A program made the translations under genes and the position numbers. Shown here piece by piece: positions 6,139 through 13,948 of a DNA stretch of 17,531 nt (positions are counted from its first letter, which is position 1; each line of letters starts with the position of its first letter). The stretch covers positions 1-17,531 of the forward strand of contig CAZLVG010000018.1 of assembly GCA_964562905.1 (NCBI GenBank), in the 5' to 3' direction. The DNA is from CAYSWF01 sp964562905. Its GTDB lineage: Bacteria > Patescibacteriota > Andersenbacteria > UBA10190. A model generated the notes under the pieces. That model had not been told where the DNA came from, did no database searches, and saw nothing but the letters and a program-made list of their open reading frames with translations.

Positions 6139-6246
6139 ATGACAGTTATCGGATACAGCATGCCAGTTTATCTTTCCGCGCTTACGGGCTGGCTGGCTTT
6201 GTTTATTTTGATTATGCCCGGGCGGCGGGGGAGTTTAAGTGTGTAA
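6139..6246 (+). CDS. Leader micro-ORF 3 (35 residues), Leu/Ile-rich
   Basis: The start at 6139 is chosen from the promoter position; a second in-frame ATG at 6160 would give 28 residues, the size of micro-ORFs 1 and 2. The peptide reads MTVIGYSMPV, then a hydrophobic part (LALFILIM, residues 19-26), then PGRRGSLSV. The P-G-R-R step matches the P-G-K-R of micro-ORF 1. A terminator follows 42 bases later. The region on both sides (5964-6099 and 6247-6288) shows no other gene. Confidence 0.5.
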   Translation: MTVIGYSMPVYLSALTGWLALFILIMPGRRGSLSV

Positions 6247-6319
6247 AACAGCCAATGCATCTTAGGTAAAAAACGAGCTAAGCGCACCAAGCCCCCGCCC
6301 GGAATAGAGCGGGGGTTTT
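6172..6319 (+). promoter_or_regulatory. Candidate transcription attenuator in front of 6486
   Basis: Segment 1, CTTTCCGC (6172-6179), can pair with the GCGGGGGAG region (about 6225-6233) with one bulge. Within the ORF end, CCGGGCGG (6218-6225) pairs perfectly with CCGCCCGG of the terminator arm, and GGCGGGGG (6224-6231) pairs perfectly with CCCCCGCC (6292-6299). Either blocks the terminator. The A-C mismatch of units 1 and 2 is absent here. Confidence 0.45.
6289..6319 (+). terminator. Intrinsic terminator of leader unit 3
   Basis: CCCCCGC and GCGGGGG pair over seven bases (ten with flanking G-U and A-U pairs), followed by TTTT at 6316-6319. The left arm AAGCCCCCGC is identical to that of units 1 and 2, while the loop and right arm differ. 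Confidence 0.85.
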
Positions 6320-6396
6320 CTTTGTCCCTTTCATATATTAGCCAGCGGCGCACCGACTTGACCTGGGACCATTTTAGGGAAAAACCACCCCAAAGC

Positions 6397-6425
6397 GGTC
6401 CGAGGCCAGGTTGGAAGCCTGGACC
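6397..6425 (+). promoter_or_regulatory. Hairpin in the leader of the glycosyltransferase gene
   Basis: GGTCC and GGACC, then AGGC and GCCT inside, form a nine-pair stem with one bulged G and a ten-base loop, about 60 bases before the ATG at 6486. Role unknown. No convincing separate promoter was found between the terminator at 6319 and 6486. Confidence 0.35.
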
Positions 6426-6485
6426 GGTGTTTATCCGGGAAAGTTCTTTGTCATTGTGAATACCAGGATTAAGGAAGGTGAAGTT

Positions 6486-7673
6486 ATGCCGCGCACGGCA
6501 GGTCAGATTGTTAAAACCTGGGAAGGACGCCAACCCAACCGTCCCCCCCTTTCAGCGGCAGCTCCGGCACCGGAAGGGGACTACCTTGAACCGGCCAGGG
6601 AGGACATTCTCTTAAGGCAGCCGGATATTGACTTGTTCTTAGGCAGCGGCCGGGTCAGCGTTATTGTTCCCATGAAAGAGCGGGAGCCGGTTGTCAGCTT
6701 CTTGCTGGATACGATTACCGGGCAGGTGTCCTCGCAGCACATCTGGGTCATAGATGACGGCAGCGGCGAAGCGGCCTTGGACGCGGTGCGCGGCCACCCG
6801 GGAGTGTGTCTTTTTCGCAAGAATGAAGTGCTGGATTTGTTGGACTGGGACGCTTTGCTGCCTATTCTGTGTCTGGAAAGGAGGCCGGAAGGGAAGGGAG
6901 CGGCAGTAATGGCTGGCCATATCCTCAGTTTCGCGCAGGCTCTTGCTTCGGGAGACGCCCCGAGTTGGATAGTCCAACACGATTCAGACGTAATTGAGTA
7001 TGGGCGCAACCGGGGATTGGATTATCTAGCCTGGGCTATTCTGAACAGTCCGGCTGATGTCTGCCACGTAAAAATGGCGCAGCCAGACCGGGATAACGAG
7101 CCCACCATGAACGCCAGGAATTCACTCTTGGCACTGGCGCGGCTCTGCGAGACATGCCACGGCCGCGGCACTAGAAGCCTTGCGCGAAGAGCCCGCGACC
7201 TGTTTACTAAACTGTCTCCGCTCAAATGGATGCTAAGCGGACAGTTTGCCTTGTCGTGGGAACTGGCCATGTCGCGTCCCTTCGCCAGCGGTTATCTGGA
7301 AGAGACCCTGATATGCGCGCTGGCGGCGGACAAGATGGACCATGGCGGCAGCCGGACCGTACAGGTGGCTAATCCGAACCCTTGTCTTGATGGGGCTGAT
7401 GATTTTGTCAAGACAGCCGTTATTTTGCAGGCCGTCAGCAATTTTCTTTTTTATCTGGTTGCCTGCCTGAAGCCGACAGACGCCTGGGGCATAGGGGACA
7501 TTCAGCGGATGAACGAGCTGATGGCTCAAGAAACGCCGATGTCCGTTATTCCGCCGCATGACGGTCCCGTGCTGATTGAAACGGTTCCCGATGAACGTAT
7601 TATGCCCTCTATTAAAACGTTGAAAGCGGAGGGTTGGCTAGATATGGAAGCCGCGCGGCGGCTGATCACCTAG
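6486..7673 (+). CDS. GT-A fold glycosyltransferase, GT2/GT81-like
   Basis: I choose the ATG at 6486 because GGAAGGTGA lies just upstream; an ATG at 6411 is in frame without a ribosome site. The 395-residue protein has the GT-A order: a VSVIVPMKE strand at 57-65, VIDDGS at 88-93 for nucleotide-sugar binding, a GKGAAV element at 136-141, and a DSD (166-168) as the metal-binding DxD. The GKG-then-DSD spacing and the late acidic helix (GYLEETL) resemble glucosyl-3-phosphoglycerate synthase relatives (GT81), but the acceptor cannot be told. The protein looks soluble, with one moderately hydrophobic stretch near 325-335. It follows leader unit 3 and is closed by a strong terminator. It could work with the deacetylase at 8898 on an amino-sugar substrate; that is only context. 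Confidence 0.75.
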   Translation: MPRTAGQIVKTWEGRQPNRPPLSAAAPAPEGDYLEPAREDILLRQPDIDLFLGSGRVSVIVPMKEREPVVSFLLDTITGQVSSQHIWVIDDGSGEAALDAVRGHPGVCLFRKNEVLDLLDWDALLPILCLERRPEGKGAAVMAGHILSFAQALASGDAPSWIVQHDSDVIEYGRNRGLDYLAWAILNSPADVCHVKMAQPDRDNEPTMNARNSLLALARLCETCHGRGTRSLARRARDLFTKLSPLKWMLSGQFALSWELAMSRPFASGYLEETLICALAADKMDHGGSRTVQVANPNPCLDGADDFVKTAVILQAVSNFLFYLVACLKPTDAWGIGDIQRMNELMAQETPMSVIPPHDGPVLIETVPDERIMPSIKTLKAEGWLDMEAARRLIT

Positions 7674-7679
7674 CCATTC

Positions 7680-7720
7680 TTGTCAGGTTGGAAACACGAT
7701 CCTTCCAACCTGACAACCTT
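7680..7720 (+). terminator. Strong intrinsic terminator after the glycosyltransferase
   Basis: A perfect 14-pair stem (7680-7693 with 7703-7716) and nine-base loop, followed by CCTTTTCTT. Confidence 0.85.
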
Positions 7721-7730
7721 TTCTTGGCTT

Positions 7731-7821
7731 GAGGAAGAGTGAAAACAAGTTTTTATTCTTCCTCAGGCCGATAGATTGTACTTTTACAGTTGTTCCAAGA
7801 AGGCAGCCTGGCTTTCTGGAA
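7731..7821 (+). promoter_or_regulatory. Two further hairpins in the leader of 7847
   Basis: GAGGAAGA (7731-7738) pairs with TCTTCCTC (7757-7764), enclosing AAAAC/GTTTT, to give a 13-pair interrupted stem. A second, imperfect hairpin runs from TTCC (7793) to GGAA (7821). Together with the terminator before them, three hairpins stand in a row ahead of the Shine-Dalgarno at 7834-7840. No convincing promoter or micro-ORF like those of units 1-3 is seen. Confidence 0.4.
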
Positions 7822-7846
7822 CGATCAATGAGGAAGGAGATTGGTT

Positions 7847-8779
7847 ATGACCAGCGGCGCCGAGCTGACGGAGCGTACTTCAGTGCGTGCCGTAGCAGAT
7901 TTTCCCGAATTAGAGGTGGTAGACTCTCTGTCATCAGATGACGTGCTTGTTTACGGTACGTCGGATCCCACCATTAATCCGGCGGAAGTATGGATGACGT
8001 CCGAAGTGGCGGACAGAACTGGGGCGGAGTGGCAGTTCTTTAATTACCCCCTTGACAGCAAGTGGGTAAGCTACGATGTGAACAATCTGTTTATCCCTTA
8101 TCCTTTTTACCGGGCGGACCCCCTAGAGGTTATTCCGCGCCTGGGTTTAAAAGAAGAGGTGCTAAGCAGGTTGCGCTTAAGGAAACTGCAGAGTATGGTG
8201 CCGGAGAGCGATCCTTTAAGACAGAAGACTTTGGAGGAAGTAACTGTCTCAATCAAAGCTTGTCGCCAGATGAAAAGCTTTGTGGTAGTCAATGAACTGC
8301 TCAACGGCCGCGTCACCCGGGTGTACGGAAGCAGGAAAGACAAGAGACGATATCGGGATCACTACGGTTTGATGACTGTAGGACAACTGCTTGGCGACCA
8401 AAGCATCAAGCTGGGCGGCGCCGTCATCTATTTCATCTTCGGGTACTACGCCGCGCGGCGGTCGCAGCCGGTTCTGTTTCCCAACAATGATCGGGGGGAC
8501 GTATGGGGAGCCGTCGCGGCCGGCGTCAAGGAAGCTGGCAACGGCCCTCTCAGACTGTATCCCATTGGCGGACTGGACTTGATGACCGGTCAGCAATGGG
8601 CCTGCTGGAGGAAAACCGGGGTGTGGAAAAAAGCTCCAGCCTGGGTGGTGGCCAGACTCCAAACCTATCCTTTCGGGGAAGAGCTGCGCCGGGCGCTGCT
8701 GACGGAGAAGCGGTACTGCGCCGTGGGGTACCACGAGGACAGTGACCGGTTCTATTTTGAACTGGGCACTCCGCGCTGA
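7847..8779 (+). CDS. Unrecognised 310-residue protein
   Basis: The ATG at 7847 follows AAGGAGA (7834-7840) at six bases, which decides it over a TTG two codons earlier. The protein seems soluble. Residues 30-90 hold several aromatic-rich stretches (EWQFFNYPLD, FIPYPFYR), 95-145 is a charged helical part, and 185-205 is a mildly hydrophobic segment (GGAVIYFIFGYYAARR) that may be a buried helix. Near 213-255 comes PNNDRGDVWGAV and then a QQWACW step that recalls the WAC core of the two paralogues upstream, though the rest does not align. No catalytic motif is recognised. Position and strand put it in the same gene set as the glycosyltransferase, and an 11-pair terminator ends it. Confidence 0.65.
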   Translation: MTSGAELTERTSVRAVADFPELEVVDSLSSDDVLVYGTSDPTINPAEVWMTSEVADRTGAEWQFFNYPLDSKWVSYDVNNLFIPYPFYRADPLEVIPRLGLKEEVLSRLRLRKLQSMVPESDPLRQKTLEEVTVSIKACRQMKSFVVVNELLNGRVTRVYGSRKDKRRYRDHYGLMTVGQLLGDQSIKLGGAVIYFIFGYYAARRSQPVLFPNNDRGDVWGAVAAGVKEAGNGPLRLYPIGGLDLMTGQQWACWRKTGVWKKAPAWVVARLQTYPFGEELRRALLTEKRYCAVGYHEDSDRFYFELGTPR

Positions 8780-8810
8780 TCTGACACTTTTGATCTTTTT
8801 GATTCCTCGC

Positions 8811-8840
8811 AGAGCGGGCAAAAGCTTGTCCGCTCTTTTT
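8811..8840 (+). terminator. Intrinsic terminator after 7847-8779
   Basis: AGAGCGGGCAA (8811-8821) pairs with TTGTCCGCTCT (8826-8836), one G-U pair, loop AAGC, then TTTTT. Confidence 0.88.
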
Positions 8841-8897
8841 ACTTATTTAGTTTAGGTATTAAGCTTATACATACACCATTATTTATCCAATTGTCAT

Positions 8898-9647
8898 ATG
8901 AACGAACAGTCACCATCAGGAATTAGCAAGGAGGCGGTAGTTTTCACGGCCCACCCGGACGACCACGTATGCGCCGCGGGCACTTTGATGCTGCTGAAGG
9001 ACAAGGGGTTTAACTTGCGGGAAGTGGTAGCCACCGGCGGGGAGCGAGGGGTGTGGTGGCTGGATGACGGAAAGAAGCATACGGGCTTTGAGCAGGCGGG
9101 CTTGGTCCAAAAGAGAAAAGAGGAGCTGTCTGAAGCTGCCCGCCTTATCGGCATTGACAGCACGAGCTGGCTGGGCCTGCCGGACAGCGGTATTGAGCGG
9201 ACCTTCACCCTGGTTAACAGGATATCGGCTATTATCCGGCGTCAGCGCCCTGGAATAGTTTTTACTATGAATACCCGCGATTATCATTCCGACCACAGAA
9301 AATTAAGCGATATAGTGGTGGAAGGCGCGGAGAGAGCTTCCTGGTCTTATCAGCCGGAATTGGGCGAGCCGTACAAAGTACCTCTGTTGCTGTTGATGGA
9401 GGGGTTTTACTTGGGTCGGAATCATGTGGCCGTTGATGTTACCAAATACCAGTCCCGCAAGCAGTCGCTGCTCCGTGCCTACGGCTCGCAGATAGACGCC
9501 AGGGAAAGGCGGCTACTGGAGGACATTAACAGCTACCGCGGGTTTTTCCGGCGAGATGCAAAAATCAAAACGGTGGAAACATTTGAATTGTCGCCGGAGT
9601 TTCCCGTTTATTTGAACGGCGTTATGGAGATGTTTTCGACCGGGTAA
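8898..9647 (+). CDS. PIG-L/LmbE family N-acetyl-sugar deacetylase-like protein
   Basis: The family signature is clear: FTAHPDDHVCAAG at 17-28 supplies H19 and D22, and YHSDHR at 129-134 supplies H133, the three usual zinc ligands; D21 is the usual catalytic base. The RKEEL helix at 73-77 and LGLPD at 92-96 are also typical. Length (249 residues) suits the family. Relatives remove N-acetyl groups from GlcNAc conjugates (GlcNAc-PI, mycothiol and bacillithiol precursors, antibiotics); the substrate here is unknown. No Shine-Dalgarno is seen before the ATG and no clear promoter could be placed. The gene converges on the minus-strand ligase cluster. A link to the nearby glycosyltransferase and ligases in a thiol-like or conjugated-peptide pathway is possible but unproven. 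Confidence 0.88.
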   Translation: MNEQSPSGISKEAVVFTAHPDDHVCAAGTLMLLKDKGFNLREVVATGGERGVWWLDDGKKHTGFEQAGLVQKRKEELSEAARLIGIDSTSWLGLPDSGIERTFTLVNRISAIIRRQRPGIVFTMNTRDYHSDHRKLSDIVVEGAERASWSYQPELGEPYKVPLLLLMEGFYLGRNHVAVDVTKYQSRKQSLLRAYGSQIDARERRLLEDINSYRGFFRRDAKIKTVETFELSPEFPVYLNGVMEMFSTG

Positions 9648-9713
9648 CTAAAGAAGGCGCGGTCTTCGTTTATCTCGGCGGAACAGGGCTGCTGGCGGGG
9701 AGACAGAGCCTAG

Positions 9714-9739
9714 AAAAAACCTCGCTTTTGACAGCAAGG
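9714..9739 (-). terminator. Intrinsic terminator of the ATP-grasp gene
   Basis: On the minus strand CCTTGCT and AGCGAGG pair over seven bases (one G-U), followed by TTTTTT (9719-9714). Confidence 0.7.
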
Positions 9740-9750
9740 CTTTAAAGTTA

Positions 9751-11262
9751 CTAAAAGCGCTCCTCAATAATTTTTTTCAACTCTGCCTGGCGAGCGCTGG
9801 CTTCAGTTTGGGTCTGGCCGATCGTCAGCACGTCCAACTTGCCGTGGGAGGTGAGCGGACCTACGTTGTACACCACCAGCCAGCCCCGGCCGTGGGCTCG
9901 GTCGAAGAGCACGTCGTCCAGCCGGCTGGTGAACTCAGCCAAGTCAACTCCTTCCAGCCGCTGGTCAACATAGTCAGAGGCCGCGTAGGGCTGGCGGCGG
10001 TAGTCCCGGAACAAGCGGTTCATGAAGGTCATGGGGGTGCTGGTACCGCCCCAGCGGCCGTTGCACTCCGCCAGCTTGATCTGGGCCTTTTCAACCGACG
10101 GCCCGCACAGAATGGTGTCAAAAGAACAGCGGCCCACGTATCCCATCAGCTGCAGCACTCTGCCTAGCTGCAGACCGCGGTCCCGCAGCCGGTCTTGTAC
10201 CGAGGCCGGCAGTTGGTTCGGCACGCTGCCTTCAAATATGCGGGTCTTGGCGCCGGCCACGAAGCGCTGGTCAAATATGCCCTCGCACAGCGGCCAGCCG
10301 GCCGAGGCCGGCGGCACCCACATCTGGATACTGGGAGAGCCTAAGGCCTCTTCCCACACGGCCACCTCGATCGGGGGCGCAAGACCTTGGCGCCAATCAA
10401 CCGCCCGAAGCCATTTGGCCAGAACCTTCTCTCTCGCCGCATCGGAGCTAGGTTTCCCCAACTCCTTGCTGCGCCAGTGTTTCGTGGCCATGCCGGAGGC
10501 GCTGTCGGACCTTCTTAACACAATCTCATCAGCTCTGCTGGCCAGCTGTTTAACTGCTTGTACCAGCTCCTTAAGAGTACGGGCGGCCGCTGAGTCGATC
10601 ACCGACTCCCGGCCCAGCGCCCGGCGCGCCATTTCCAGAAAAGCGACTTTGTTATTGGCTAATCCGGTTACTTTGGGCAGCGGAGCCACCACCTTAACCG
10701 GCTGCCCGCTTTTTCGCGAGACTGCCTGGGCCGTCTTCCAGACTGTCGCCAGACCCATGTAGGGGTGGATGATCAGCCCTCCTTTACTCTTGGCCTCTCG
10801 AGCCAGCTTCTGTAGGCTCGCTTCATCCTCCAGTAAGGCCGTGAACACCGCGTAAGGCGGAGCCGCGGCAGGCACTCTAGCCTGTAAATAGCGGGGACGG
10901 CCTAGTTGCAGCCGCTCCGCCATATATTCCGCGTAGCCGCCAATGGGCTTGAACGTTCCCGCTACCCAGTCTCCCCCCCGAGCTCGCGTAAACGCCCGGC
11001 TGGGATAGCCGTTAACCCCCACTATCGCGTCTATGCAGCGTATGCCGGAGTAGTCATCGGCGTGCAGCCACGCCCAACTGGCTGACTCCTCGCCGTCCAG
11101 CATGTGGGCCCGCAGCTCCTGGCGTTCCTTTTCAACGCCGTGCTGACGGCAGAGGTCGTTGGCTAAAGCCGACAATTGGCTGTCGCGCTGCTCTGGCAGG
11201 ACGGATCCCTTCACGCTTGGTGTCAGGTCTGTCAGGGGCCGGTTATGGTGTAGGCCTGGCAT
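9751..11262 (-). CDS. PGM1-related ATP-grasp peptide ligase
   Basis: The 503-residue protein looks like a preATP-grasp/ATP-grasp ligase of the pheganomycin PGM1-related family. An N-terminal pre-domain (to about 190) is followed by GLANNKVAFLEMA, the usual start of the grasp part, then a lysine/arginine-rich nucleotide-binding region, and ECNGRWGGTS (E399, N401, R403), the metal and phosphate site. The C-terminal part with YNVGPLTSHGKLDVLTIG matches the family's C-terminal domain as I know it. Such enzymes activate a carboxylate with ATP and join it to an amine; PGM1 itself joins an unusual amino acid to a ribosomal peptide. The start has GAAAGG 8-12 bases upstream. The gene is the last of three minus-strand genes (GCS2-like, M20, this one) and is closed by a terminator. 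Confidence 0.78.
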   Translation of the reverse strand: MPGLHHNRPLTDLTPSVKGSVLPEQRDSQLSALANDLCRQHGVEKERQELRAHMLDGEESASWAWLHADDYSGIRCIDAIVGVNGYPSRAFTRARGGDWVAGTFKPIGGYAEYMAERLQLGRPRYLQARVPAAAPPYAVFTALLEDEASLQKLAREAKSKGGLIIHPYMGLATVWKTAQAVSRKSGQPVKVVAPLPKVTGLANNKVAFLEMARRALGRESVIDSAAARTLKELVQAVKQLASRADEIVLRRSDSASGMATKHWRSKELGKPSSDAAREKVLAKWLRAVDWRQGLAPPIEVAVWEEALGSPSIQMWVPPASAGWPLCEGIFDQRFVAGAKTRIFEGSVPNQLPASVQDRLRDRGLQLGRVLQLMGYVGRCSFDTILCGPSVEKAQIKLAECNGRWGGTSTPMTFMNRLFRDYRRQPYAASDYVDQRLEGVDLAEFTSRLDDVLFDRAHGRGWLVVYNVGPLTSHGKLDVLTIGQTQTEASARQAELKKIIEERF

Positions 11263-11361
11263 AGTTTTAGCCTTTCTTCACTTATAGTTTATTAAGCATT
11301 AGAAGAACAACACCGCTCGGGACCACGCCGCGAGCTCGTAAACATATTCATAGCTTCTCGC

Positions 11362-12510
11362 CTAAAAGTCAACTTTACGGGGTAACTCCTCTTCAGACGG
11401 ATATTCCCACTGCTCAATAAAACCAAGGGCTAGGTGGTAATAATCAACTAAACTGGATATTAAAACGTATTCATTATCTCCGTGGTGGCCCGCTCCCACC
11501 ACGCCGGAAGTCATGGCTGGTATGCCGTACGGAGCGAAAGCGCTGGCGTCGGAGGCTCCATGGTTAAAACTAAGCGAGAGGGGCTTACCCTTTCTTTTAC
11601 TAGCTAGCCGCAAAAGCCTTTGGATATGGGGGTGGCTCTCCGGTACCTGCAAAGCCTCGTGTCCGTCTATCAGCTCAAAGCCGGCTTCCGGCGCCGTTGC
11701 TTTGAGCTTGGCTATTACTTCCTCGCATCCTGCGGCAAAATCGGGGGTAAACCTTATATCCAACACGGCTTCGGCTCTGCCCGGCGTCTGGTTAGGCGTC
11801 ATCTTGTCATCGCCGCCGCGCGCGCGGTTAAGGCTGATGGTCGGCTGCCACTTGTCGGCCGGGGCGGGGAATAACCGCTGTATTTTGTTGTAGGCCCCGA
11901 TTAACTTAATCAAGGCGTTCTCTCCCAGCCAGGGATAGGCCCCGTGGGCCGGTTTTCCTTCAGTCACCATCCTAACCCAGCATCCTCCCTTGTCTCGGTT
12001 GGTTATTTTAAAGTTAGGCTTGCCTTCCGGTATTAACACAAAACCGGCCCGCCACTTTTCCTGGCCCGTCAAATACTTGGCTCCCCTGCTGCCCGTCTCT
12101 TCATCGCCGGTCAGCATCAGCGCCAGGGACGGCTTTTTCTTAGATCTCTTTACCGCGCCGCTGAAGAGCTTTAACAACGTGGCTACCCCGCCCTTCATAT
12201 CCATGGCGCCCCGCCCGTACAGGCGGTCTCCTTCTATTCGCGGCCTAAACTGCTTATCCTGGCCCGGCACCACGTCCACGTGGCCGCTTAAAATAATATC
12301 CGGCCGCTTGGTTTTAGTGGTGGCCACTACCAGGCTGGGCGCGCCCTGGTAACTGTAACGGTAAAATCGCAGTTCTCCTTTCAGCTCACTTAAGTAGTCG
12401 GCCGCCACGTCCAGACACCTTTTTTGGGCGGTAGCGTTGCCGGTCTCTGACTTAATCCTAACTAACTGGGCTGTAAGACTGCTTAATTCTTGAGGTAGTC
12501 CCTTGTTCAT
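11362..12510 (-). CDS. M20 family metallopeptidase (ArgE/DapE/CPG2-like)
   Basis: All M20 hallmarks are present in 382 residues: LSGHVDVVPG (H77, D79), YGRGAMDMKGG (D104 bridging the two metals), TGDEETGS (E137 general base, E138 ligand), IPEGKP (E162) and a late GHHGDNE (H342 or H343). The dimerisation/lid domain lies between about 170 and 290. M20 enzymes cleave N-acyl amino acids, succinyl-diaminopimelate, or small peptides; the RGAMDMKGG form fits the ArgE/DapE/CPG2 group but does not fix the substrate. No lysine or arginine pathway genes are nearby, so a peptidase or deacylase in the ligase cluster is likelier. No Shine-Dalgarno is visible before the ATG. A terminator of the upstream gene stands between them. 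Confidence 0.9.
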   Translation of the reverse strand: MNKGLPQELSSLTAQLVRIKSETGNATAQKRCLDVAADYLSELKGELRFYRYSYQGAPSLVVATTKTKRPDIILSGHVDVVPGQDKQFRPRIEGDRLYGRGAMDMKGGVATLLKLFSGAVKRSKKKPSLALMLTGDEETGSRGAKYLTGQEKWRAGFVLIPEGKPNFKITNRDKGGCWVRMVTEGKPAHGAYPWLGENALIKLIGAYNKIQRLFPAPADKWQPTISLNRARGGDDKMTPNQTPGRAEAVLDIRFTPDFAAGCEEVIAKLKATAPEAGFELIDGHEALQVPESHPHIQRLLRLASKRKGKPLSLSFNHGASDASAFAPYGIPAMTSGVVGAGHHGDNEYVLISSLVDYYHLALGFIEQWEYPSEEELPRKVDF

Positions 12511-12523
12511 AAATGTTTAGGTA

Positions 12524-12601
12524 GAAAAACAAAAAGGGGAGAGAGGAACCTGATAACTCTCATTCACACCAGGAATGATAATTACCGCCTCGCTCCCCCT
12601 T
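12524..12601 (-). terminator. Terminator between the GCS2-like gene and the M20 gene
   Basis: Minus-strand AAGGGGGAGCGAGG-type arm (12601-12588) pairs with CCTCTCTCCCCTT (12546-12534) with small bulges, encloses a second stem (CATTC/GAATG), and is followed by TTTTTTG and more Ts. It ends directly before the M20 start, so it may also tune that gene. Confidence 0.65.
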
Positions 12602-12611
12602 AAGACCATAC

Positions 12612-13889
12612 CTAGTCTACCACTGGCCAGGCCACACTCTCAAGCAGCTTGGCTAGGCCGCCTTGGTCGTAGCTAGCCACGGCCTCGTCGGCCAGACAGC
12701 GGCCGCCAGCGACCCGCTCCTGGATCGGCGCCAGGAGCGCCTCTTCGTTACGGCCCCGCGTTTTGAGTCCCCGCCTGGCGATAGCCAGCAAGTCAAGCGC
12801 TGCCTTCTTTACCGGACGCTTAAGCGCGGGAAAACTGAAGTCCAACCCGCGCCTTATGGACATCTGCCTGACAGCCCGCCATTGCTCCCAGGACAGCTCG
12901 TCCAGCAATTGGCTGGCCTCGTCCAGATTTTCCGCCAGGCCCAGGGCCACCGCCGAGACGCTGTGCTCGCCGGGGCGTTGGGGACAGGGGGTGCGCAGCT
13001 CCACCGTGCACTCACCTCTGGGCCGCCAACGCAGCCGCGCCTCCGGCCACAAAGTAGCCTCGTGGTTCTGAATGATTGCCACTGTTTGTCCAGGGTTGAC
13101 CGTGGCTGCGTTCTCACGCAAGTAGCTATGCAAGGGCCGGCCGTACTGGCTGTAACTGCCCTGGCCATCCCGGTGAAACAGATAGTGGCGCGCCAGCAAA
13201 AAGCGCACCCAGTCGCTCAAGTGCTCCAGGCGTGGCAGAGCGCCTACCCGATCGGGAGGGAACCCGTCATAGGCGCACTGCCGAACGGTCTTGACGCCGC
13301 AGCGCCTGCCCTCCTGGATAGGCGCGTGGGCGAACATGGCGTTCAGCAGTCCCGACAGCCCATTGTACACATTGAGCAGCGGGATCGCTTCCTGTCGGGT
13401 GACCTGGACGTGGCACTGCTGGCTGGCCGCGGCCAAAATGGCTGTAAGGGCCGCGTCTCCCAGCGCTTGGCGCAGGATATGGTAACGGGGCAAGTTGACC
13501 CACTTAAGTTCCCGCGGCGGTGTCAGGGGCTGCGTTCCGTAACCCAGCAACCGCAAGCCGTGCCTGCCGGCCAGTGACACTAAATGTCCCATCAGATGAG
13601 CACTACTTCGGGCCAGCGTTGCCAGGTCGCTGAACGGCGGCGTGGCCACTTCCAGGGTGCTCCAACTGGCCTCCGGCATGATGTCGAACCCGTTTAGGCT
13701 TAAGCGAAAGGGATTAGACACCGACTTTACCCGCCAGCCCGCTTCAATTAACTGGGGCCACAGGCATCGGGCTGAAGCCGCGCGGCCGTCCCCATCAACT
13801 ACTGGTAACTCCAGCTCTTCCCCGATGGTTCTGTCACCGTTTAAGGTGCTTAAAAAACCGTCGTGATACCATTCGGCCGCTGTCTTCAT
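12612..13889 (-). CDS. GCS2-family carboxylate-amine (glutamate-cysteine-like) ligase
   Basis: The 425-residue protein carries the GCS2 start TIGEELELPVVD (E24, E25, E27) and the second acidic element EASWSTLEVATPP near 73-85, both part of the ATP/metal and glutamate site of the glutamate-cysteine ligase fold. A CHVQV strand near 158-162 and a late RWRPRGECTVELRTP also fit. This family makes gamma-glutamyl amide bonds; the amine partner here is unknown. The ATG at 13889 follows GGGAGGAAG at good spacing. Upstream on the same strand lie a 13-pair hairpin, a 39-codon micro-ORF and a promoter that mimic the plus-strand leader units. The gene begins a minus-strand series with an M20 peptidase and an ATP-grasp ligase. 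Confidence 0.8.
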   Translation of the reverse strand: MKTAAEWYHDGFLSTLNGDRTIGEELELPVVDGDGRAASARCLWPQLIEAGWRVKSVSNPFRLSLNGFDIMPEASWSTLEVATPPFSDLATLARSSAHLMGHLVSLAGRHGLRLLGYGTQPLTPPRELKWVNLPRYHILRQALGDAALTAILAAASQQCHVQVTRQEAIPLLNVYNGLSGLLNAMFAHAPIQEGRRCGVKTVRQCAYDGFPPDRVGALPRLEHLSDWVRFLLARHYLFHRDGQGSYSQYGRPLHSYLRENAATVNPGQTVAIIQNHEATLWPEARLRWRPRGECTVELRTPCPQRPGEHSVSAVALGLAENLDEASQLLDELSWEQWRAVRQMSIRRGLDFSFPALKRPVKKAALDLLAIARRGLKTRGRNEEALLAPIQERVAGGRCLADEAVASYDQGGLAKLLESVAWPVVD

Positions 13890-13948
13890 CTTGATCTTCC
13901 TCCCGGCAAGGATGATGGCGATTCAGGTATGCTTCTGGAAAGGTACGA

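Noticed and set aside
7729..7941. A frame upstream of 7847 with a VVPRRQPG segment that recalls the micro-ORF ends
   Set aside because: It overlaps the hairpins and the start of a well-supported gene, begins with TTG, has no promoter at the leaderless distance, and its DNA does not contain the CGGGAGCT or TCCGC words.
10022..10762. A 246-codon plus-strand open frame opposite the ATP-grasp gene
   Set aside because: Composition is Ser/Arg/Pro-biased as expected for an antisense shadow, and the opposite strand has the family motifs.
11292..11351. A 19-codon ORF between the M20 gene and the ATP-grasp gene (minus strand)
   Set aside because: It lies over a possible promoter (TTGACT, 17 bases, GAATAT), has no following terminator and no CGGGAGCT word. 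A leader role is possible but nothing specific supports it.
12663..13577. A 304-codon open frame on the plus strand opposite the GCS2-like gene
   Set aside because: It is fully antisense to a gene with clear family motifs; its length follows from high GC content, and it has no recognisable domain.
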